Below the pieces are notes generated by a model that saw only the letters and a list, made by a program, of their open reading frames with translations, searched no databases and was not told where the DNA came from. Shown piece after piece: positions 26,615 to 35,534 of a DNA stretch of 64,000 nucleotides. Both the position numbers and the translations under genes were made by a program. The number at the start of each line of letters is the position of its first letter. Positions within the stretch are counted from its first letter, which is position 1. Origin of the DNA: Mesostigma viride (Eukaryota > Streptophyta > Mesostigmatophyceae > Mesostigmatales > Mesostigmataceae). The stretch is from positions 653,756 through 717,755 of the forward strand of contig RPFO01000418.1 of the NCBI GenBank assembly GCA_009746045.1, in the 5' to 3' direction.

Positions 26615-26908
26615 ATGTCCTACGGATGCGCCAAGCCCGAGTTCGTCGTACAGAGGGAACGGGAGGAAATCATCAATGCTAAAAAACGTGCTGCCAGGGC
26701 TGACAGAGTCGCACAACTCGAAGCCATGGAGGATCAGAAACACGAATCGTGCGCGTACTGCCACAGTCCTGTTTCCGAAGACGGGTGGAAGTTCGAAGGC
26801 CGATGGATGACGAGACCGGCAATGGAAAAACAACCAGAACCATGGATCTTGTGTTGCAAGTCTTGCTACGATACCAAGTTCGGTGTGGGAGAAACGAGTC
26901 CGACATGA
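26615..26908 (+). CDS. Small zinc-ribbon-like protein
   Basis: 97 residues. An acidic/basic helix is followed by CAYCHSP and CCKSCYD, two Cys pairs about 33 residues apart that would make a zinc ribbon. No further signature. Overlaps the convergent gene by 43 bp. Confidence 0.6.
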   Translation: MSYGCAKPEFVVQREREEIINAKKRAARADRVAQLEAMEDQKHESCAYCHSPVSEDGWKFEGRWMTRPAMEKQPEPWILCCKSCYDTKFGVGETSPT

Positions 26909-27483
26909 TGAAGGTTTTTAAGAACGCGTATTCCCCGCATCTTACGTATCACACCACCGTCAACGAGCACGCCTGTTTCGCGACGAACCGCGTCACGCCG
27001 TTCTGTCATCCCAATAGCGTATGCGAACAGACGCACGCCTTGCGTTTCGATGACGAGAGTGATTCCCCATCCGTCCATGTCGAAATGGGTTATCATCCGT
27101 GTTGGAAACCGGTTCCGGAATCGGTTCACGATGTCGCAGCGTCGAATCGCCTGAAGCCAGCTCTTGCTTGTGTACACGTCGTCAAGAGTGCGTATAAGAC
27201 GTTCTCTGTCCCAAGGTGTTGGCTCTTGCTCCAAGATCAATTCGTTAGATGATGGAGTCGCGTCACGAACGACGATGAATCCGTTGGCAGCCTCCATGAC
27301 GAAAATGCCTTGACGAACTCCGTCGTCTGATGGAGTTTTGATAACCTTGGTAACCGTGAAGGGACCTGCGTTCAAATCTTTTGATACCCGTTCTGCATCG
27401 ACACGTCTTACTTCAGGCTGCTTGCCGTCTGGAATCGAGTAGCCTATGTAGGAAGACGGCGAGAGACACATCTTGTTTGCCAT
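26866..27483 (-). CDS. Hypothetical protein, 205 residues
   Basis: Start placed at ATG 27483. Mixed alpha/beta sequence (FTVTKVIKTPSDDG, GIFVMEAANGFIVVRDAT, WGITLVIETQGVRLF) with no membrane segment. No family recognised. Its start lies inside the last codons of the small membrane gene at 27444. Confidence 0.6.
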   Translation of the reverse strand: MANKMCLSPSSYIGYSIPDGKQPEVRRVDAERVSKDLNAGPFTVTKVIKTPSDDGVRQGIFVMEAANGFIVVRDATPSSNELILEQEPTPWDRERLIRTLDDVYTSKSWLQAIRRCDIVNRFRNRFPTRMITHFDMDGWGITLVIETQGVRLFAYAIGMTERRDAVRRETGVLVDGGVIRKMRGIRVLKNLHHVGLVSPTPNLVS

Positions 27484-27638
27484 CGAGCTTTTTTGCAAAC
27501 GTCGAGAACCGACTTGGTTTCCTGTTCCTCATGATTTTCTGGATCAGTTTCTGATTGTAGCGCATATTGAGAAGCAGCATACGCTACAAGTAGTCCAGCT
27601 CCTGTAGCAGCTGCTATTTTGACCAATGTGTCTGACAT
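27444..27638 (-). CDS. Small N-anchored membrane protein
   Basis: 64 residues. LVKIAAATGAGLLVAYAASQ (5-24) is a membrane anchor followed by a polar tail. A strongly AT-rich stretch (AAAAATATCGCATTTTATTA on the minus strand) just upstream is its likely promoter. Confidence 0.55.
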   Translation of the reverse strand: MSDTLVKIAAATGAGLLVAYAASQYALQSETDPENHEEQETKSVLDVCKKARWQTRCVSRRLPT

Positions 27639-27936
27639 GATATCTAATAAAATGCGATATTTTTAGGGTAGCACTGGGCTCGGAAACCAATGCGTATGAT
27701 CCCCCGAACGTGATCACATGCAGCAAAGCGTGCATCGTGTTGCTATCTTTCGACAATCGAAAAATCCAATAAGCGAGCAGTGCGTACATTAAAGAAGCGT
27801 ACATCATGATAACGCGCCACGAGATTATACCGCACACGATCCCCGCGTACGCTCCGTACAGAGCCATGTAGTTTGCGACGACCATATCGATCTTTCGCAC
27901 GACGCGTTCGTTTAAAGAATGATTGATTTGAGACAT
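27544..27936 (-). CDS. Membrane protein, about three membrane segments
   Basis: 130 residues from ATG 27936; the in-frame extension to 27990 is possible. Hydrophobic runs at YMALYGAYAGIVCGII, MMYASLMYALLAYWIF and LLHVITFGGSYALV. The last 30 residues overlap the next gene's promoter and start in another frame, so the true end may be earlier. Confidence 0.5.
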   Translation of the reverse strand: MSQINHSLNERVVRKIDMVVANYMALYGAYAGIVCGIISWRVIMMYASLMYALLAYWIFRLSKDSNTMHALLHVITFGGSYALVSEPSATLKISHFIRYHVRHIGQNSSCYRSWTTCSVCCFSICATIRN

Positions 27937-28076
27937 CACTACAAGTGCAACGTATCCATACCTGAACGTGACCGTATGTGTACGGCCCACACATGAATCA
28001 TAGGGATCGCGTACAACATAGACGAAACGTTCAAAATACTCATCGTTACCATCTGCGCTACAAATCCAGAGAACGA

Positions 28077-28538
28077 CTAATTTTTTATAAACGGAAGCGC
28101 GTGGCCAGATGCCAGCATCACTTCGTTTACAGTTACCCCGTCTTCAATGACGAGTGTCCCTAAAACGCGACCGAACGCGTCATTCTGATGGCAACGAAGT
28201 GTAATGATCTTCGTGTTTGTATCCACTAACTCTTGTATATCCTTGGGGCTGAACGTTGTGTCGGACGGGTCAAACTTGCAATCGGTCGCTAGCTTTATGA
28301 GTGCGTTGCGAGAAAGACACGCTGATTTCTTGACCGTGTCTCGGTTCCAAGTAAAGGCTGGCGGGTGCATTTCCGGTGCGTTGATACCGGCTAGGCGGAC
28401 GTTGAGTTTGACGCAAAGTTCCGTCCAAGGAACATTCGCGGCAACACGGACGGTATCGCCGTCATGACAGCTTACGACTTTACAGGCAGTTCGAGGCCAT
28501 CTAATGATAAAAGTGGCAGATCGGAGTCTTTCATTGTT
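28077..28538 (-). CDS. SNase-like (thermonuclease fold) protein, 5' end uncertain
   Basis: The frame carries staphylococcal-nuclease-fold landmarks: VVSCHDGDTVRV, then KLNVRLAGINAPE with the catalytic Arg and Glu, and a C-terminal VNEVMLASGHALPF. SNase enzymes cut DNA and RNA using Ca2+. The frame has no ATG before the motif; the first one (28370) would remove the active site. An ATG at 28552 lies in another frame 11 bp upstream of the open region, so a one-base indel near 28500-28540 probably separates it from the body. A non-ATG start is the alternative. Confidence 0.65.
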   Translation of the reverse strand, partial: NNERLRSATFIIRWPRTACKVVSCHDGDTVRVAANVPWTELCVKLNVRLAGINAPEMHPPAFTWNRDTVKKSACLSRNALIKLATDCKFDPSDTTFSPKDIQELVDTNTKIITLRCHQNDAFGRVLGTLVIEDGVTVNEVMLASGHALPFIKN

Positions 28539-28676
28539 TTAAGAGAATCCATTTCATTAAATCATATATTACATAAAATCACTTCTTCTTCTGCCGAACC
28601 TTTACAGTTTTTTTTTCTAACTCTTCTTAGTCTTTTGCGTTTCTGTCCCGCCCCGTGGCCATCAGCATCAGATGGT

Positions 28677-28949
28677 TCAGGAGCGGAAGGCTCGGATGCA
28701 GCTGGAGGGGCGACACTGCCCGCAGTAGCAACGTGGATGGCGCAGGGGGGTGGGTCGCTCGATGTATCTTCGTTCGACGATGTAGACAGGTGGGCGGGTG
28801 TAGACGCGAGGAAAAACGCCTCGAGATGGGGCGGAGGCTGCGTCCTTCATTCTTCGAATATGTGTTCTGCACTTGGACTTTGAAGAGACCGTCTTGCAGG
28901 ACATTTTCCCGTCCTTTGTTGCGGCACAGCAGCGGATTTTCGACACCAT
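28677..28949 (-). CDS. Small Cys-motif protein
   Basis: 90 residues from ATG 28949. CCAATKDGKMSCKTV then KCRTHIRRMK is the same short Cys/His motif as in the proteins at 19379 and 20310. The tail is Arg/Pro/Tyr rich with a further CYCGQC. The plus-strand frames across it are shadows. The 28553-28676 gap holds no gene I can support. Confidence 0.55.
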   Translation of the reverse strand: MVSKIRCCAATKDGKMSCKTVSSKSKCRTHIRRMKDAASAPSRGVFPRVYTRPPVYIVERRYIERPTPLRHPRCYCGQCRPSSCIRAFRS

Positions 28950-29030
28950 TGTTACTACGAGGACCGAAAAAAACGACGATGTCGTTTCGTTGTCGTAGCT
29001 TTTTGCAGGCGTCGAGAGCCTCCATAGCTT

Positions 29031-29624
29031 TCAATACGACACAGAGGTCGCCTTTTTTGATCGCAAGATCTCGGCGGCGGATCGAGCCCTTGCCCATGCG
29101 ATCATCTGGTTGTGAGGAGGCAGTGAGCGAAACCTCGTCTCTGCTTCGTGCAGAGTACCGATTTCCTTCCTCAACGCTCGACCCCAAACAGTGACGCACA
29201 CGCTTAGGTTTGAAACATCGATCAACTCTCGTGTCAAATCGGCGAATGTGTCGCCGAATACTTTCTGAGAGCTCGTTGGGGAAACGCCGCGTCCGTATAC
29301 CCGCTGCACAACGTCGAAGAGCTGACTGGCACATTCAGAGGCGTCTTGGTTCTTGTCTGGATGCACGACGAGACAGAGGTCGAGATAGTGCTTCCGCTTG
29401 ATCGGCTGTTTTCCGATCTGGCTCTGCTCCTTTACGCGCTTGAAATCGCGCAACACGCACTCAGAAAGAGAAACGGAACCTTCCATTAAACAAGTCGCCA
29501 ACAGCTCTTGTTCTGAAGCGGGCATTGATAGACATTCGCAGAAAATGTCTTGGCGTTGAAAGGAAGGAAGGTTGCCCATTTCCGTGGAAGGAGAGAGACT
29601 GTCTTCGAAGGATGACCTGGACAT
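29031..29624 (-). CDS. J-domain-like protein
   Basis: 197 residues from ATG 29624; ATG 29579 (MGNLPS) is an alternative. KHYLDLCLVVHPDKNQDASE then LFDVVQRVYGRG (about 79-115) gives the HPD tripeptide and following helix of a DnaJ J domain, the part that stimulates Hsp70 ATPase. The usual long helix before HPD is present but short. Zinc-finger and G/F regions are absent. Likely a type-III J protein or a J-like remnant. Confidence 0.65.
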   Translation of the reverse strand: MSRSSFEDSLSPSTEMGNLPSFQRQDIFCECLSMPASEQELLATCLMEGSVSLSECVLRDFKRVKEQSQIGKQPIKRKHYLDLCLVVHPDKNQDASECASQLFDVVQRVYGRGVSPTSSQKVFGDTFADLTRELIDVSNLSVCVTVWGRALRKEIGTLHEAETRFRSLPPHNQMIAWARARSAAEILRSKKATSVSY

Positions 29625-29742
29625 TTATCCGTCCTGACAAAATATCTGGAGCGCCGCGCCGTTGATGACGTTTGTAACCGGCTTTCGGTGATACTTTTGT
29701 CATCAAGTTTGCACGCGCCGTGGTAGAGTCGCCTCGACTACC

Positions 29743-30581
29743 ATGGCCTCCAGCACTGCCTTGGCCCTCGTGGGCGTCTCTACCGAACAATTCAAGGAGG
29801 TTTTCGCGCAAGGAAAACTCGTTTCGAAACAACAGTTCGACGGAAAACTTCCCTGCCCTCTAAAGACGATGTCGAGGCAGACCAGTGCGAATTCTGCGGG
29901 ATCTGACTGCAAAAAGTGCGGGACAGATCGTTCCGTTTATACCCGAGAAAGTCGTCAGCGGGAGGCGTTTGTTTCATCTGCTCAACTTCTTGCGGTTCAT
30001 TCTCGAGAAATGGACGACCAACATTCCCTCTTCGTTCGTCGATTTCGTCCACCAATCCGGAGGGACGATACTGAAGGTCGAAAAGACTGCGTACGCCTGC
30101 CCTGTGGTCTTGGCGAATCTCGCTCGTGCGGTCTCGTGCCCCGTTGGGAGCGGGAAAAGCGTAGCGCGCTCGTGAACGAATGGTTCAAGTCTCACAGGAT
30201 TTCCATCACCGTCTCTGTCGAGGAAATCGTCATCGACAACGCTCCTGTCGAGAAGACTGCCGTATTCAGGGAAATGACGAGACGGACGCTTTTCTTCGTT
30301 TCGAGATTCAGAGACTCGAGGACGTCTGGGCTAAATACAACGAGGCATTTCGCGACTACGAGAAAGATCACCGCGCAAGAGAGCAGTTTCAGAAACTCTG
30401 CGAGGATTCAAACCACGCCATGCGGCGTCTACCAGTCGCTAGGCACGAGCTGGATGTCGTTTCAACAGTCCTCGCAACCCCAGAGTTGCTCAGGAGTCTC
30501 GAGACCATCTCTATTCCTGCCGCTTTTGAATACGATCCTAGAATGGTAGTTTCTTCAAGCAAATCGCTGGGGCGTTGTTGA
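29743..30581 (+). pseudogene. Hypothetical gene broken by several frame changes
   Basis: ATG 29743 opens a plausible N-terminus (VSTEQFKEVFAQGKLVSKQQ). The protein-like signal then moves between frames: roughly 29743-29880 in the first, 29885-30165 in a second (KVVSGRRLFHLLNFLRFILE), 30160-30290 again in the first (NEWFKSHRISITVSVEEIVI), and 30270-30581 in a third (RFEIQRLEDVWAKYNEAFRD). At least three indels are needed. No family recognised. Either a decayed gene or a stretch of poor sequence. Confidence 0.6.
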
Positions 30582-30638
30582 GAAATTTGTAAAATAATTA
30601 AATGATTATTTTCATTAATAAATATCATTTACATCAAA

Positions 30639-31470
30639 TCAAGACACATTCTCAGACTTGCTGATCTCGTCTAGGTTGGCCTGGAAAATGGCATCCAAAT
30701 CGAGTTGAAAATCGTCCATGCTAACTTCCGCGGGGCGTGAGCCTAGAACCCCCAACAGCATTTTCTTGATAAGTAGGCTCACTTCTTCCTTTGTCGCGGA
30801 AGCGGTCTCGTCTTGCGTGTTTCGAGAAAGAAAATGAAGAACGCGTTCGCTGAGGCCACATACGTCCATGCATGCCTTGATTTCCAATTCTCGCTTCTTG
30901 ACTTCGAGTTCCGCTCGAAACAGTTCAGAATGTGAAGCCAACAGAGAGCGAACCTCCTCGCTTGCGTTGGAAACCGCCTGGGACGTGTCTTTGATGGTGG
31001 CCGCCATGGCTGCGTATCTCGACTCTGCGTTCAAAATCTCTTGACCGATGCGGTCTTGCGCGTTCTCGAGTTGTCGAGAAAAGCATCCGAGTTCAGCGAG
31101 CCACCTTGAGCGGTCGAAAATACCGGAAGAGACGCTCTCGGCCTCTCTGAGAGCCGCAAACTCCGGCAAGACAACGCTGATAAGCGGCCACAATAAAGCA
31201 GGAGCGATCCAGCACGCGTCGGTGTCCTTGCAAACAAGCGTGGGAGCTTTTGTGAACGCCTCGATGGACTCTGCGAACGTTTTGATATGTTTTAGCTCTG
31301 AAAAAGCCTGGAACGTCTCGAAGGCGTTGTCAAAACCGCAAAGACTCCGCACGACGTCGATTCCTTGAATGAGCGTCGAAGGGAAATGCACGCGTATAAG
31401 ATTTGGACCTTTCAGTGGGACGTGCGGTTTAAAATTGTAGCACTCAGCCCTTTCCCGATAGTAAAATCAT
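30639..31470 (-). CDS. Helical hypothetical protein, 5' end probably frameshifted
   Basis: The main frame (GTG at 31391, at least 250 residues) has long helices around residues 130-200 (AMAATIKDTSQAVSNASEEV, FRAELEVKKRELEIKACMDV) typical of a coiled coil. Protein-like sequence (CYNFKPHVPLKGPNLIRV) continues upstream of the GTG to about 31440 without an ATG. An ATG at 31470 lies in another frame, so one indel near 31445-31455 (a GGGAAAGGG run) is likely. Function unknown. Confidence 0.55.
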
Positions 31471-31656
31471 GGCGAAGGAGGCAGTGTACGTCCGCCATCG
31501 TCTCGTCACCGGGGTAGTTTGAAACGCGAGAGATATTATATGCCTTTCTGGAATCGTAACCGACGCGAAACGATAAGGCGCCGCGCCAGATATTTTCGAC
31601 ATCAAAACAGGATAAATAGACAGCGCTACCCGGCGTTTCTGTTCTCGACACTCGCC

Positions 31657-32817
31657 ATGGAGACCGTCTTTGTCGACAACGAGAGAGGTCTCATAAGCAT
31701 ATTAGACGTTCTCTTTCACGAGCTAAAAGTCGACCGCGTGGAAGACCTCGTTCGTCAATTTCCATCAGTGTTTTCAAAGTGCGAGCGAGTTGTGCGAAAC
31801 GGGCGCGAAGATCTTCTTGCGGACGCTGTGACCGCTTTGCTTATCATTCGAGCCTTATCGTGGGCTTCCAGAGCAAGCGCCCGCCTTTCATGTGCTCGTT
31901 ACGTCTCAAATCGTCTCGGAGCGCATCCGAAACTCGTTTACGCCGTCTTCGATATCGATGCGAGCGACGAACCACACCATGGTGCTTACTCCGACCTTCT
32001 AATAACCCCTCTTCCGGAGGGCATGATGGGAGCGGACAGGAACACGAAAGATCAGTTCAGCGACACGAATCTCGTCGCGGCTGAACGCTACTTGATGCGA
32101 TTTCGCCGAAAGTTCACCATCCCTGACGAGGCATGGAACGATTTTTCCAACGCAGTGAAGGTGATGGCGGGCGTCGACCAAGAACCCGTGAAGCCAGCCA
32201 AGGACTGCGAGCCGCGATGGAGGCTCGTGAACTTGTGTTATGCGTCCGCGGCTAATTCTTTTCGTCTTTTTGGCGAGAAGGCGCATTACTCGCTTATTTT
32301 TCACACCGTCGTGCATCAATTTGATCGCGTGAAGCATTACAACGTTCACGCGGCCCCAGAGACGAAGCGGCATGACATCGATTGGTGCGCTGCCGTTGAT
32401 GACCGGGCCCACTTCATCGTCACGGGCATGACGAAAGAAGAGTTTCGCAAATTGCATCCACAGCTCGCCTCCGACGAGCCAGTGAAGTACGCGTACAATG
32501 GGACTACGTGCGACCTGCACGACTACGTCCTCAGAGTCCTCTTCGCCCTTCAAGATCATTGCCGTCCCAGCGAAATCGACCACGCCGTGTTTGTGGCTCA
32601 TGAGCAGTGGTCAGTCATCGCCCGCCGATTCGGCTGCAGGCTTCTCTGCAGACACCCGAGAACGCGATCTCAGATCGAGTACGTGAAGAGGCTCGAGGAG
32701 GCCAGCCGGCTCAGGCATTTGTATTGGAGCGGGATCAGCAAGGTCGATGCGGCGAAGAAATGGAAGATGACATTTACGAACAGATGTGGACTGACGGGAT
32801 TTTTTAAGTCGTTGTAA
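31657..32817 (+). CDS. Hypothetical protein, 386 residues
   Basis: Start at ATG 31657 in a GCCATGG context; the longer frame upstream has only weak codons. Mostly alpha-helical soluble protein with many Arg/His, including SYASAANSFRLFG-like and HTVVHQFDRVKHYNVHAAPE segments. A C-terminal YWSGISKVDAAKKWKMTFT recalls ankyrin/F-box-linked repeats of giant viruses only faintly. No family assigned. Confidence 0.6.
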   Translation: METVFVDNERGLISILDVLFHELKVDRVEDLVRQFPSVFSKCERVVRNGREDLLADAVTALLIIRALSWASRASARLSCARYVSNRLGAHPKLVYAVFDIDASDEPHHGAYSDLLITPLPEGMMGADRNTKDQFSDTNLVAAERYLMRFRRKFTIPDEAWNDFSNAVKVMAGVDQEPVKPAKDCEPRWRLVNLCYASAANSFRLFGEKAHYSLIFHTVVHQFDRVKHYNVHAAPETKRHDIDWCAAVDDRAHFIVTGMTKEEFRKLHPQLASDEPVKYAYNGTTCDLHDYVLRVLFALQDHCRPSEIDHAVFVAHEQWSVIARRFGCRLLCRHPRTRSQIEYVKRLEEASRLRHLYWSGISKVDAAKKWKMTFTNRCGLTGFFKSL

Positions 32818-32823
32818 ATATAT

Positions 32824-33770
32824 TTAATATGATCGACTTCTTCTTCCTCTCATGTTGTATGCGAATCCAATTTTTTCGCGATATGCTCTGATCAAGGCGT
32901 CTTTTTCGTCCAAATGATCGACCATGTTTCTAGAATTGTCAATATTTCTTGCCCGGAGTGCTTGTCGGAGCCATCGACAACTAAACATAAATAACTTAAG
33001 GCGTGAAATGGCGCTTTTCGATATCCGATAGCTCGCGAGAACAGTGACGCGATTTTTTCCGCATTCGGTCTCGGGCGTGACGCTGGCTAGAAGCGACATT
33101 ACGGGCAAGCGATCGCAATCACTTGCGCGGATCGGATAAACGTGAAGAACAGTAGTATAAGGGACCACGACTTCTTGCTTGACGACAGCTTCCAACGCGT
33201 CGTGAACATAACTTGAAGAAGAACGAAATACCGATTCGTGTGTAATGTTCGCGGCGTTCTGATTGTCGAGTAGACTTTCGAGAATGACTTGTGGAGATCC
33301 CCGAACTCTCATCGAGAAAGAAACCGTTTTAAAATCCGCATACGAACCTAGTCGTGTGGAGGGGGGGAGGTCACGAATTCTTGGCCATGCTCGAGTTTGC
33401 ACCAAACAAGGTTTTCTGATACTCGCGTGTCGAAAAAACCATCTCCTGGACGAACATGTTTTCCGTGGTAAGCGCACACAACTCCGTCTTCTCTTACTCT
33501 TCCTCCACAAGATAGCCTAAAACCTCTATGCGGACACCGGTCCAAGCACGTTGCGATCTTATCGCTGGAAGATCTGTATACAAACAAGTCGGAATCGTTC
33601 ACCCGAATCACTTTGGGTCGTTTGAACATTTCGACATGTCCTAAACAAACCCATTTGTCGCAAAAACTCGAGACAATTGGAATCGCGGGTTTCGGTTTGC
33701 GACAGAGCCTTTGAATATGTTCTGCGCAAAATAACGTTGAAAGGTTCGGCCGCCTGATACTTATTTTCAT
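32824..33770 (-). pseudogene. Rieske oxygenase 2, frameshifted in a G run
   Basis: From ATG 33770: CDKWVCLGH, then the Rieske [2Fe-2S] ligands in CPHRGFRLS and CAYHGKHV. The frame ends at 33348, and the coding signal continues in another frame from about 33360 to 32824 (STRLGSYADFKTVSF onward). The break falls on a seven-G run (33359-33365). The two pieces together equal the length of Rieske 1. In the mononuclear iron region this copy reads LLDNQNAANITH where Rieske 1 has LLDHAHLEHVH, so one His ligand is replaced. Possibly non-catalytic. Confidence 0.8.
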
Positions 33771-33844
33771 CTCCGTGTGAAGGTATCTGTGAAAAACAGT
33801 CAAGTGGTGGTGACGAACCTTTATTTTGTATTATTATAACACAA

Positions 33845-34453
33845 ATGCGCGCCTTCACAAGTTTTTTGCCTCGCCCGGCTCCTGTCCCTATCCCAATACC
33901 AATCCCGCTGCCTGTTCCTGTTCCTCGACCAAGGCCGCGTCCACGACCGAGAGTTTTGGCCGGAAACCAGAGTCCGTGGGATCGCGACGTGTATATCGTG
34001 AATAAAAACCACCCGTTCCAATCTCTTCTGGCGGTTTGCGACATTGAACGCGATCGAAAAACTAACGTTATGCGGCCCATGACACACGTTCTTGGCTTCA
34101 ACGATGAGAAAATGGCGCTTCTCATGGAAAAGATTGCGCAAGATGATGAGAAAACGGGGCGTCTTAACGAATGGGCGATCGACGACGACAAAGTCGAGTC
34201 TTTCTTGAAAACAAAACTTGAAGACTTTGTCATGTCTATTCAAGAAGAAGAAACACCACAGGTTTCTATAAGCCATGAAACTCACATCGAAGTCCGACAG
34301 ATGCCATTTCGGGACTTGATCAATTGGACTGGTTTGTCCGGAATGGTACTTAGAATTATAGAGATACAAAACGGAAAAGTCGTGATTTCTTCACATTATC
34401 CCAGGGATGATTGCATGTATTTCATTCCATTTATTAAGATGTGTTTACGGTAG
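33845..34453 (+). CDS. Hypothetical protein with alternating proline repeat
   Basis: 202 residues from ATG 33845. Residues 9-36 alternate proline with Val, Ile or Arg (PVPIPIPIPLPVPVPRPRPR), an extended rigid segment as in TonB-type spacers. The rest is a mixed alpha/beta domain (about 50-202) with no known family. It abuts the 3' end of the convergent membrane gene exactly. Confidence 0.65.
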   Translation: MRAFTSFLPRPAPVPIPIPIPLPVPVPRPRPRPRPRVLAGNQSPWDRDVYIVNKNHPFQSLLAVCDIERDRKTNVMRPMTHVLGFNDEKMALLMEKIAQDDEKTGRLNEWAIDDDKVESFLKTKLEDFVMSIQEEETPQVSISHETHIEVRQMPFRDLINWTGLSGMVLRIIEIQNGKVVISSHYPRDDCMYFIPFIKMCLR

Positions 34454-34954
34454 TCATGATTCGTTGAATCGGACGCTTCTGTCCACAGGCTCTATGGCCT
34501 TGAATGGCTGTGTATGATTCTGCTGCCCAAGTTTCCAGTGGGCGAAACAAAATGGCAATGAAACAAGAACAGCTACTGCTATTCCCATGACGGAATAAAA
34601 AGGGACCACTCGGAACAATGAATCTTTCCCGAGATATTTATAGGTTTGAAACGTAAGAGCGCTCCAGATGGCTGCACCAATGATCTGGGCCGCAATTCCC
34701 GTCCAATTTCGTTTTTTATCAGTTCCTGATGACGTCATTCTTGCCGTCGCGTATATGATGCCGGACATTGCGAGAAGGGCGACATAATTGACGTTCTTCG
34801 TCACGCTTGTCTGCCATATCCACATTTTGCTCAAGGGGTCTTGCGTCTGATATTGAAAGAGCTGCCGAAAGAGTGTCGGACGCAGGATTTTTGTTTCACG
34901 TCCTCTGAGTTCGTTACTATCGACGAAGTCAGAATTCTCGTTACGAGTTTGCAT
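34454..34954 (-). CDS. Membrane protein, three or four membrane segments
   Basis: 166 residues. Polar N-terminus (1-50), then VNYVALLAMSGIIYATA (about 57-73), WTGIAAQIIGAAIWSALTF (about 83-101) and VPFYSVMGIAVAVLVSLPFC (about 117-137). Likely a virion or host membrane protein; not recognised. Confidence 0.65.
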   Translation of the reverse strand: MQTRNENSDFVDSNELRGRETKILRPTLFRQLFQYQTQDPLSKMWIWQTSVTKNVNYVALLAMSGIIYATARMTSSGTDKKRNWTGIAAQIIGAAIWSALTFQTYKYLGKDSLFRVVPFYSVMGIAVAVLVSLPFCFAHWKLGQQNHTQPFKAIEPVDRSVRFNES

Positions 34955-35004
34955 GGTTCGTTACCATACGCAAACGATTTTTTAATCCGAGTGGTCTGAC
35001 TTCT

Positions 35005-35450
35005 TCACTGCGGGGTGTAGCTCCCGAGGACATACTTCAGACAGAAATCGCCGGCGGTCCATCCGTTGTGGAGTTTGTGATCTACTGTGGCGCTCGCTCC
35101 CAGCTTCCGTAGCTCGTTTAACGTCTTTCGAACGTCTCCGACAGACATATCCGGAATCGACGTGCTCATAATAGGAGCACGCTTCCTCTTCTTCCCACTG
35201 TCGTCCGAGTCGCCGCCCGAGTCCTCCATATTGACATCCGCGTCAGTCTTGGGCGGATCCGGGTCCGATACGACCACCTCGGTCTTTGGCGGCTCGGTCT
35301 TTGGCAACTCAGCCTTTGGCGGCTCGGCTTAGACGGCTCGGACTTGGACGGCTCGGCCTTAGACGGCTCGGCCTTAGACGGCTCGGCCTTAGACGGCTCG
35401 GCCTTAGACGGCTCGGCCTTGGAAGCTTTCTCGGAAGTCTTGGCAGGCAT
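35005..35450 (-). pseudogene. Lys/Ala/Glu/Pro-repeat protein with a frame break in the repeat
   Basis: ATG 35450 begins a protein with tandem SKAEP pentapeptides (15-bp DNA repeat). At about 35328 one repeat unit reads CTCGGCTTAG where the others read CTCGGCCTTAG, and the frame is lost. The true continuation is in the next frame: KTEPPKTEVVVSDPDP, an acidic stretch, KKRKRAP (a nuclear-localisation-like signal) and a compact C-terminal domain with VGDVRKTLNELRKLGAS and WTAGDFCLKYVLGS, ending at 35005. Confidence 0.7.
35328..35420 (-). repeat. 15-bp tandem repeat coding SKAEP
   Basis: About six near-identical units of GACGGCTCGGCCTTA (plus strand). One unit lacks a C, which causes the frame break in the host gene. 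Such arrays gain and lose units easily. Confidence 0.8.
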
Positions 35451-35534
35451 GTTGTGTAGGAAAGTTTGTTGATACTGATGCTCGACTTTTTTTTCTCGCC
35501 TGTTGAACGAACGGAGTAAAACTACGTCAACACT

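Noticed and set aside
28627..29334. 235-residue minus-strand frame overlapping the J-domain gene
   Set aside because: Composition is Arg/Ser/Leu random-like and it conflicts with two frames having recognisable Cys and HPD motifs.
33560..34370. Long minus-strand frames with repeated Gly/Thr or Arg/Asn
   Set aside because: They are the antisense of the alternating-proline coding segment and its gene; repetition is inherited from the repeat.
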